DNA of 7,108 nucleotides from NCBI GenBank assembly GCA_023301245.1, contig JALZUV010000215.1, forward strand, positions 1 through 7,108, given 5' to 3'. The stretch comes from Rickettsiales bacterium (GTDB taxonomy: Bacteria; Pseudomonadota; Alphaproteobacteria; Rickettsiales; JALZUV01). Below the pieces are notes generated by a model. It was not told where the DNA came from. It made no database searches and saw nothing but the letters and a program-made list of their open reading frames with translations. Position 1 is the first letter of the stretch, and every line of letters begins with the position of its first letter. Of this stretch, positions 1 through 6,500 are shown piece after piece. Both the position numbers and the translations under genes were made by a program.

Positions 1-528
1 AACTTCGCGGTGGGCGATTACGTGCTGATGGCGCGGGTTCGACCCCCGGGGAAAACATCAAAACTCATGTCCACGTGGACAGGGCCGTGGCGGGTAACAA
101 ACGCGCCAAGCCCTCACGTGTACCAGGTCCAGGACATAGTCAGCGGCCACGTCACAACAGCCCACGTCGCAAGGCTGAAGTTCTACAGAGATTCGTCCCT
201 GGGAATCACCGAATACGTCCAAGAGGCGTTCCAATACCTCTTCAACCAAGGGGAGTTCCACCTCGAAGAGCTGGTGGAAGTAAGGCGCGCCCCGGACGGT
301 GCATACGAGGCGTTGGTACAGTGGCGAGGGTTTGCGGAAACGGAGCGATCGTGGGAGTCTCTCGCCACCCTGTACCGGGACGCCCCCACGTATCTGCTGA
401 AGAAACTAACGTCCCTCAAGCTTCCGCTTACCACCAGGAAGGCTATTCTCAGGCGTCACGACATCCGGATCAGCTCAGGCGCAGGTGCAGGGTTGCCGCC
501 GCCCACTAATGGTAGCCCACCGCATTGA
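1..528 (+). CDS. Pol polyprotein C-terminus (integrase C-terminal domain plus chromodomain), 5'-truncated by window
   Basis: This is the end of the Pol polyprotein of the upstream copy; 175 codons are visible and the frame is open from base 1, so the true start lies far outside the window. The first residues, NFAVGDYVLMARV, match the beta-strand that opens the SH3-like C-terminal DNA-binding domain of gypsy integrases (usually written as F.VGD.VL). The GPY/F module follows as TWTGPWRV at bases 76-99, with Trp in place of the usual Tyr or Phe. A stretch HVTTAHVARLKFYRD (bases 148-192) then leads into a chromodomain at about 253-411. After it comes a 40-residue basic then Gly/Pro-rich tail ending in TGA at 526-528. 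The GTG at base 10 is an internal Val, not a start. Integrase C-terminal domains bind cDNA ends and contribute to target choice. No damage is visible. Confidence in the identity is high because order and motifs agree. Confidence 0.9.
   Translation, partial: NFAVGDYVLMARVRPPGKTSKLMSTWTGPWRVTNAPSPHVYQVQDIVSGHVTTAHVARLKFYRDSSLGITEYVQEAFQYLFNQGEFHLEELVEVRRAPDGAYEALVQWRGFAETERSWESLATLYRDAPTYLLKKLTSLKLPLTTRKAILRRHDIRISSGAGAGLPPPTNGSPPH
253..411 (+). other. Chromodomain of the integrase C-terminus
   Basis: About 53 residues beginning EFHLEELVEVRR and continuing YEALVQWRGF, ERSWES and YRDAPTYLLKKL match the chromodomain pattern (three beta strands then a C-terminal helix). Aligned by eye to HP1, the three aromatic cage positions are filled by Phe at base 256, Trp at 322 and Phe at 331, so methyl-lysine binding looks possible. 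Chromodomains on gypsy integrases are known to guide insertion to chromatin carrying particular histone marks. Which mark is read cannot be told from sequence. Confidence 0.85.
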
Positions 529-863
529 GTGATTATTATTTTCGGCTGGACTTTTCATGTTATCGCATTTTTGTGTGTTTTGTGTTTGTATTGTCTTTCA
601 TGGGGTGATTTTCACGAATGAGTGCATTTTGTTGCTTGATATGCCGTCATAGTTGCTGTCGCGTTGACAAGTGTTATCTTGTTCCTGTTGTGGAGCGTTT
701 TGTGTCACGTTTTGTGCTGGCATGTGTACCCTGCCGCATATCTGATCAGTGGGTTGCATCTGCCTGTGGATTTCTTGATTCCTCCATATTTTGCCTCGTT
801 TTGGTGATTTTAATGCTGCCTGGGTTACTTCAATAACCGAGGAAGTGCACACCGAACCAACGG

Positions 864-895
864 CTAATATTAGTACCTTCTTCATGTTGCATGAA
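864..895. repeat. Two adjacent small inverted repeats in the 3' non-coding region
   Basis: CTAATATTAG at 864-873 is a perfect 10-bp palindrome. Eight bases later TTCATG (881-886) and CATGAA (890-895) form a perfect 6-bp inverted repeat around a 3-base loop. They could be RNA hairpins or protein-binding sites near the RNA 3' end. Short perfect inverted repeats also arise by chance, so function is unproven. Confidence 0.4.
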
Positions 896-985
896 ATACG
901 CAGATATCTTGCGGTTGTAAACTGCTTGTTTTTGTCCTAGGTTTTTACCTGGACGCTGTATCTGTTCTGTATGACGGGGCGCATC

Positions 986-1036
986 TTGTGTTGTGGGGGA
1001 AAACATCAATTTGTGTTGTGGGGGGATTACATCAAT
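986..1036 (+). repeat. Two-copy tandem repeat of about 25-26 bp with G-runs
   Basis: Copy one (986-1010) and copy two (1011-1036) both read TTGTGTTGTGGGGG at the 5' side and ACATCAAT at the 3' side. They differ only in the short segment between (AAA against GATT). The first copy contains the purine run GGGGGAAAA, resembling a polypurine tract for plus-strand priming, although no clear LTR start follows it directly. Confidence 0.75.
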
Positions 1037-1312
1037 GGCGAGATTTCATGAGCGAGTGGCGTTTGCTGCATGCTTTTCATATTAATATTTTAGTACTTTG
1101 TTCTTGGTGAAGTATGGGTGAGGACTTCTGGTATAATTTTGCCGTGGATACTTCGTCTGTCCCTTCCTTTGTTTTTATCAAGTTGCCCCAAGTCCTTTCA
1201 GGCCTGTGGGTTACTTTGGGGGGGTGCTGTGGCGTCTGGGGACCATCCTCTGGCATATCCACGGGTTTGGTATGGATGCGTAGGCATGCTGGTTCTTACG
1301 TGAACCGTCATA

Positions 1313-1425
1313 TGTAACTGCCGTACGTAGATACTTGGGAACCTTCACCGACTACGACGCAATAATATCACTCTGTTTCTCTCTCTGTTATTGAACTTGG
1401 TCCATCCACCTAGCCGGGTGTTACA
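1313..1425 (+). repeat. Candidate long terminal repeat (113 bp), shared by the two copies
   Basis: The segment begins TGTAAC and ends GTTACA, a perfect 6-bp terminal inverted repeat with the TG...CA ends expected of an LTR, and it sits between the pol 3' region and the Gag-Pol leader where an LTR must be. It contains an A/T-rich block (1361-1368), an initiator-like TCACTCT (1368-1374) and a pyrimidine-rich stretch up to about 1389. Against it: 113 bp is short for an autonomous gypsy element, no purine tract lies immediately 5' of base 1313, and only one LTR copy is in the window, so the edges cannot be confirmed by comparison. The 3' edge at 1425 is better supported than the 5' edge; an LTR starting farther upstream is possible. 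Confidence 0.5.
1361..1389 (+). promoter_or_regulatory. Possible core promoter: A/T block plus oomycete-like initiator
   Basis: AATAATAT at 1361-1368 runs into TCACTCT (1368-1374), which fits the oomycete initiator consensus YCAYTYY, and is followed by a CT-rich run to 1389. If transcription starts near A1370, the leader to the Gag ATG would be about 486 nt and U3 only about 57 bp. The match is short and depends on the host really being an oomycete. Confidence 0.3.
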
Positions 1426-1428
1426 GCG

Positions 1429-1452
1429 ATGCTGGCCCCGGGCTCCTGCTGA
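1429..1452 (+). CDS. Seven-codon upstream ORF in the leader
   Basis: ATG at 1429 reads MLAPGSC and stops at TGA (1450-1452). It begins three bases after the predicted LTR end and would be the first ATG met by ribosomes scanning an RNA started within the LTR. A 7-codon ORF far ahead of the main start allows re-initiation and could tune Gag-Pol translation. Its existence is seen; translation is inferred. It overlaps the possible primer binding site and the hairpin at 1443-1461. Confidence 0.35.
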   Translation: MLAPGSC

Positions 1453-1461
1453 GTTCAGGAG
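1433..1461 (+). other. Weak candidate primer binding site with adjoining hairpin
   Basis: TGGCCCCGGGCTC (1433-1445) begins with the TGG that pairs with a tRNA CCA end, seven bases after the predicted LTR. I cannot match it to a specific tRNA: the following loop does not give the reverse complement of a T-loop. CTCCTG (1443-1448) and CAGGAG (1456-1461) form a perfect 6-bp stem around a 7-base loop. The usual initiator-Met type site TGGTATCAGAGC is absent here. Confidence 0.2.
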
Positions 1462-1508
1462 TGTGGGTGTAGTGCTGTGAGTGGCTAGTTTTCCCGCGAA
1501 GACGTCAC

Positions 1509-1522
1509 AATACGATCGTATT
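1509..1522. repeat. 14-bp perfect palindrome AATACGATCGTATT
   Basis: The sequence is identical to its reverse complement over 14 bases. Just upstream lies GACGTC (1501-1506), with CA following, similar to the core of cAMP-response-type bZIP sites. A dimeric transcription factor site downstream of the start or an RNA kissing-loop element are both possible. No direct evidence separates them. Confidence 0.45.
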
Positions 1523-1566
1523 TCAAAGGTCCGCGAGAATTTAGCGAGGTTTCGAGGCGAAGATAT

Positions 1567-1738
1567 CCCGCCGAGTACGTGAAGAGAAGATCAGCGGTGA
1601 CCTGGACGCTGTCCCGTCACCCAGCTGAGTAATAGCCGCGGCCAGGAAAATTCCCGCCGCGAGAGAAGAGCTGAAGAAGTGGTGGCCTGGACGTTCGTCC
1701 CGCCGCCTTGCTGAGCAGACCAGCTCAGCAGAACAAAG
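1567..1738 (+). repeat. Diverged tandem duplication, about 86-bp unit, in the leader
   Basis: Two successive segments share the same order of blocks: CCCGCCG, a purine-rich GAGA/GAAGA stretch, CCTGGACG, GTCCCG, then GCTGAG. The first runs from 1567 and the second from 1653. The best-conserved parts are 1598-1629 and 1683-1715. Further CCCGCCG copies follow at 1803 and 1824. The duplication is old, as copies differ at many places outside the blocks. Confidence 0.55.
1709..1730 (+). other. Perfect 8-bp stem-loop in the leader RNA
   Basis: TGCTGAGC (1709-1716) and GCTCAGCA (1723-1730) are exact reverse complements around the 6-base loop AGACCA. It stands directly before an A-rich segment likely to be single-stranded. 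Position and strength suit a packaging or dimerisation hairpin, but this is inference from structure alone. Confidence 0.5.
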
Positions 1739-1799
1739 AAAAAACAAGAACAACGATAACTAAAGGGACACGTACTCGTACGAGAATATAGGAGGTCGT

Positions 1800-1834
1800 A
1801 ATCCCGCCGCATCTCCTTGGAATCCCGCCGCATC
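1800..1834 (+). repeat. Two direct copies of AATCCCGCCGCATC, 21-bp period
   Basis: The 14-bp sequence occurs exactly at 1800-1813 and 1821-1834, ending 21 bases before the Gag ATG. It extends the CCCGCCG series of the leader. In the Gag frame the copies encode part of the open codons between the stop at 1799-1801 and the ATG at 1856, but there is no ATG among them. Confidence 0.8.
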
Positions 1835-1855
1835 GTCTACCCTAACGGAGACAAC

Positions 1856-3520
1856 ATGCCAGGCTCACCGAGACGAGACAGCGATCGTGGTGGCATCGAA
1901 GGACGAGGCACGCGTAGTCGGAGTCTTGAATCGCAGCCGCGGTCGCGGCACCCTGCTGCTGGAACATTGGCGACAGGAAGAGTGGAGCCGCCGAGAACTG
2001 GTGGTGTGGGTGCAATTGCTGCCGAGGACATGGAAGCTGGGAGGGCCGGCCCTGGAGTCGAAGTCTCGGATCGTTGGCAAGCAAGTGCAAGTGCGCACGG
2101 GGAACACGACGACAGATGGGCCCACCGGTGGCTCGAGGATCGTGCTGATCAGGGACGTAGGGGCGTGGCCCACACAGAAAACGTCCAAACCCCGACGGAG
2201 GCGAGCCGCGAAGCTTCTAACAGCAGGAATCAGCCGGATACAGCGGAGCTCCTGAGGCAAGCCCTGCTAGGCATCGTGCCCAAGCCCAAAGCTCCACGTT
2301 TGACGGCGTCCACACCAGCGGCCTGCGGCGAATTTATTCGCCAGTGGGGTGAGTATAAGCAAAATGAAACACCTGTACGAGGGGATAACACGATGCGCAA
2401 CTGCATGGCAGAAAATACGTTAGCCACCGTCTGTTATCTAGGGGACTTTCCCACTACCCGCGTGCAGGCAATCAGTGACGCCGACCTGCTGGAGTGTTTA
2501 CGCTCTGTTGTTCAGCCATACAGCAGCATCAGCGCCGTAGCCATGTACAGTCGCTTACAGGTAGCAGCTGCCACTGTTCCACCCCCTAGCAACGCGAACG
2601 ACGTGCACCGCCACGTACTGGCCACGTGGGAAGCTACTCGCAACGCCGTTACCGAAGCCAACTGCTGGTCCCTTTTTAAAGACACTAGCCACATGTGGGG
2701 GACATGGAAGTCGGCAGCTGGCAAGTCGTTCAGCAAGGTGTTCGTCGAAGCCCTCCGGCCGCGCCAGTTTAGAGAAAGCGTTCGGAACGAGTTGATAATC
2801 GACGACACCGCAATGGAAGACCCCCAAGCCCTCAGTCGTCGTATCATGCATCTCGCAGCCAAATGGCCGGAAATTCAGCGCGTCGTCGACGCCGCAATGG
2901 ACGACGCCTATGGGCGCGGCCGTGGCGGAAGAGGTCGTGCCGGTGAGGACGGGCGCGAACACCGGGAACACTACGAGCGACTGGGGGCGCCAGGTCCGTC
3001 TGGGCCTGCCCGCGATCAGCGCGGACGACTAGACAATTACCGTGGGCGTCCAGACGACTTATACAGCAGCAAAGAGTGCTCCCACTGCGGCCATACAGGG
3101 CACCTCGAGCCGCAGTGTTGGACCAAATACCCGCAATTACGCCCAGTGCGAACGTCAGCCCGGCCGAGCGACAGCTTCGGTGACCAGTTTCCGGCAAGAG
3201 TTGGCGTGCAATCTGCTCCCACCACGCCTAGCCGCGTGGACGGGCGAGACCGAGCGCCCGCGAGGGGTGCTGGGGGCTCTCCGGGTTGGTCCGCTTCTGC
3301 GGGAAATTCCCCGGCTGGTTTTCGGGGAGGACGTCCGGGCTGGTCCGCTGAGGATGGGAGACCCGCCGGAGGTAGTTCCCCTGGGCGACAGCAACCACCC
3401 TCAGGTGACGCCCGCAGGAACCCTCGAGAGGACAGGGGGACCCCGGCCCGCCGTGCGAGCGCTGGTCTCGGATCCCGCCGAGTCGCTCGGCTGGAGCCCG
3501 ACCAGCCGGAGTCAGGTTTG
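1856..3520 (+). other. Gag region with RGG box and CCHC zinc knuckle
   Basis: The first 140 or so residues are rich in Arg, Gly, Glu and Ser. A helical core follows (about 160-350; for example FVEALRPRQFRESVRNEL), resembling retrotransposon Gag capsid. GRGRGGRGRAG at 2912-2944 is an RGG-type RNA-binding stretch, and CSHCGHTGHLEPQC at 3077-3118 is a CX2CX4HX4C nucleocapsid knuckle. Beyond it lies an Arg/Gly/Pro/Ser-rich linker with two PGWSA repeats (3281-3295 and 3335-3349). The right edge is approximate because no protease cleavage site can be located. Confidence 0.8.
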
Positions 3521-6500
3521 AGCGTGGAACATGGAGACCCTGCATTTTTACTCCCCGTGGAGGAGCAGGATCTGGACGTCGAGACGGTTCCTGAGGACAA
3601 CCCTGGCAGGGGTGCGGTGAGTCGCGTGTTGTCGGCCATGGATGCCACGGCCACTCGTTCCGATGGGATGCATGGTACGGTACGCCTCAGTCCGACCGGG
3701 GTAGGCGATGGAAACGAAATAGAAGGCCGTGTCCTCCTCGACACGGGCAGTCAGATCAATGTTATCAGTCGAGGAATGTTCACCAAGCTGCAAGCGAATT
3801 ACCCCTTGAACACCCTCATCAAATATCGCTCGTTTTCTGTGGTGCTGGCTGACCAAGCGGTTGCACATGCCGTCGGTACCACCGAGCCCCTGAATGTCAC
3901 TGTTACTAGTGGGATAGCGGGACCGGTTCAGTTGTCGAGCATCGAGTTCACCGTCCTGGAAGGAGAGGACGATCTACTATTGCTGGGACACCCCACAATG
4001 GTCGCCAAACTAGGCATCAACGTCGAACGTATGTTGACCAATTTGCCGGCCACCGTCGCCGAGGGTGAAATCCGCTGCGCCGTCGCGTCCTTGGCTGCAG
4101 CTCGTGGAGTTGCTATCGATCCTGACCCTTCTGAAGCCCTCCTAACCGACCGGGCACCGTCTCTGCTTAGCGCTCCAGACGAGGAGTTGCAAGAACGAGT
4201 TCGCCTACTGAAGAAGGGGGTAGATAAGGCTGCCCAAGCGGGGATGAGTAGCGAGGCTTTGGGTGACCTCGCCCAGGCCGTGCTGGTGGAGTTTGCGGGA
4301 AGTTTCCGCGCCGGGCTGAGAATGGAAGATCCGCCAGCGGATGTACCGGCTATGAAGGTTCAGCTTCTACCGGGGGCGCGCCCAGTCCAAGCTCGTGCGC
4401 GGCGGGCTGCCCCTGACAAAGCGAGATTCATAAAGAATTTCGTACCGACTTTGGTAGCTGCTGGGATGGTAGTTGCAGCTTTGGGGTCCCTCTATACCAG
4501 CCCGGCCATGGCAGTCGTGAAACCGTCATCGGTGAAAGTAACGGTGAAAGTGAAGGCACCAGCGGATCGTCCGGCAGCTAGGGAACGGGGATCTGCGACA
4601 CCAACGGAAATTCCCCGCGCTTGGGATCCCGTTCCTCTTGACTCGGCCAGTGAATCCACCGGAAAAGGGCCGGTGAAACACCGGATGGTGATCGACTACA
4701 GCGTGGTAAACTCGCATACAGAACCGGACCCATACCCCGTACCGCTGTTGCACGAGCAAGGCCTCGTTCTAGCGGGCTATCCCTACTACATGTCCCTGGA
4801 TATCTACAAGGGGTTCTGGCAGATTCCGCTGCATGAAGACAGCCAAGAAATTTTCACGTTCATTACGCCGGAAGGCCTATGGAAGCCTCTTCGTATGCCG
4901 CAAGGGTGTTGCAATGCGACCGCCCATTTTGTCGGGGTTATGGATCATGTTCTTGGGCCGCTAATCGGAGACGTATGCGTCGTTTACGTCGACGACATTG
5001 TCATTTTTGCAACATCTGAGCTGGAATTGGTTCAACGCGCCCGGATGGTGCTGGAGCGGCTGCAGCGCTACGGCTTGTATGCATCGGCTGAGAAGAGCGT
5101 GTTCTTCACTACGGAAGTAAATTGGTGTGGCAAGCTCTATTCGGCAGCTGGAGTGCGGCATGACCCCGCGCGTATCGAAGGGCTATTGTCCCTCCGTCGC
5201 CCCGAAACTGGCGGCGAGCTGCAACACTTTCTAGCGGCAGTAAACTGGATGCACACGCATCTACCGGAACTCGCACGTGTCAATGCACCGCTGAGGGATC
5301 TGATGGAAACGTTGCTGCGCAATGTCAGTAGGCGTACAAAACGCGCCGCCACCGCTAAAAAAATAACGTCCGCGGAGTGGACCCCGGACTGTGATCAGTC
5401 GTGGACGCAGGTGAAACACCTTTTGGGAGAATGTGTCACTCTTGCGCAGCCGTGTAAGGGATGCACGGTCATGGTGTTTACGGATGCCTCTGACCTTCAC
5501 TGGGGAGCCATGGTGACGCAAGTTCCCGACGAAGATCTGAGGTCCGGCATGCAACCCTCCGAGATGCGACACGCCCCGCTCGCCTTCGTGAGTGGGTCGT
5601 TCACGAATTCCAAGCTGCGTTGGGCAACCCTCGACAAGGAGGCGTTTGCTATCGTGGAAACCTTCCGGCGGCTGGAGTGGCTGCTCTGGTCGGGACCGGT
5701 CATCTGCACTGATCATCGGAACCTGATTTACATCTTCCACCCCCACACGGCTGTTTCGAAACTGAGCAAAGCGACCAGCCAGCGTCTACTCAACTGGGCC
5801 ACGTACCTGGGGATCTTCAAATACTCCATCCGGCACATTGCCGGCACGGACAACCTGTGGGGTGACCTTCTTTCGCGTTGGATAAGCCCACCCACGTCTA
5901 CCCGTTCTCTAGCGGTGCGAGCGCCACTTCCCGAGGTTCCGACTTTGGAAGGCGAACTAGGTCGGAATGCAAATTCCCTACCGTCCGTCGACGCTATACG
6001 AGGTGTTCAGATGCAGTACGCGACCCTCAAAGGAGAGGATGGTGAGTTCCCGTCTTCTTTTGAGTTGGCCAACGGGGACCAGGTCAGCCGTGCAGGTGAC
6101 GGGGTCTATGCCATGACGAGTACAGGGGCGTTGTGGATTCCGGAGGAAGCTAAAGAGCTCCAACTGCGCCTTCTGGTCTGTGGCCACTGTGGGGAGGCCG
6201 GACACCGCGGGAAGGAGGCCACCATGGACAGGCTGCGCCCTGCCTGTTACTGGACGCAAATGGAGAAGGATGTGGGAGCATTCGTCAACGATTGCCTCAA
6301 CTGCGTGGATTCCAGAGGAGGGGGGAAAATACCGCGCCCGTTCGGAGAAACCACGCATGGAACTGAGGTGAATGCGTGTTTGCATTTCGATTATCTGTAC
6401 ATTGGAACTGGGATTGAAAAGGTGCAACCGCTTGCTAAGGGGCGGGCAAATGAACGGTGTGGAGTAGACGATCGGCCAAACGATGGAGAACACGGTATGC

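Larger units (their letters stand above)
529..1312 (+). other. T/G-rich non-coding 3' region between pol stop and candidate LTR
   Basis: About 784 bases without a convincing gene. The plus strand is strongly rich in T and G, above all at 540-840, unlike the GC-rich coding sequence on both sides, and the short open frames in it have no recognisable motifs. It most likely serves as 3' untranslated region of the upstream copy and, in part, may belong to a longer LTR if the LTR start proposed at 1313 is wrong. It contains small palindromes (864-873, 881-895), a two-copy tandem repeat with G-runs (986-1036), and another run of seven G at about 1217-1223. No envelope-like gene is present. Confidence 0.55.
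1426..1855 (+). other. 5' leader of the downstream element (LTR end to Gag ATG)
   Basis: A 430-base non-coding leader. It contains just one ATG before the Gag start (1429, opening a 7-codon ORF), two diverged copies of an approximately 86-bp unit (1567-1652 and 1653-1738), five CCCGCCG motifs, a strong 8-bp hairpin (1709-1730), a 14-bp palindrome (1509-1522), and an A-rich, apparently unstructured segment (about 1729-1770). Such leaders in retroelements usually carry primer binding, dimerisation and packaging signals. I assign none of these firmly. Confidence 0.6.

Noticed and set aside
10..528. GTG at base 10 as the start of an independent 172-residue gene
   Set aside because: The frame is open from base 1 and the residues before the GTG (NFA) fit the integrase C-terminal motif, so this is the internal part of a polyprotein.
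618..836. Small plus-strand frame with many Cys, Val and Leu residues that might be a membrane peptide
   Set aside because: Hydrophobic content follows directly from the T/G-rich base composition; no signal, motif or start context supports it.
1114..1317. Plus-strand open frame of 67 codons reaching the LTR edge, considered as an envelope remnant or accessory gene
   Set aside because: Too short, low-information composition, a second overlapping frame of similar length exists, and it matches no family I recognise.
846..1425. Longer LTR starting at TGCACA after the purine run GAGGAAG (about 580 bp)
   Set aside because: It has a short purine tract in front, but its end does not form a good inverted repeat with GTTACA. 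Kept only as an alternative.
916..1425. Longer LTR starting at TGTAAAC (about 510 bp)
   Set aside because: Inverted match to GTTACA is imperfect and no purine tract precedes it; the TGTAAC at 1313 matches better.
1433..1461. tRNA-like T-arm (5-6-bp stem, 7-base loop) suggesting a tRNA gene or tRNA-derived primer site
   Set aside because: The loop lacks the TTC/GAA pattern of a T-loop on either strand and no other tRNA arms can be built around it.
3037..3744. Minus-strand open frame of about 235 codons opposite Gag and protease
   Set aside because: No recognisable domain, Arg/Ser/Pro-rich as expected for the reverse of a GC-rich gene, and it lies opposite a plus-strand frame with clear motifs.
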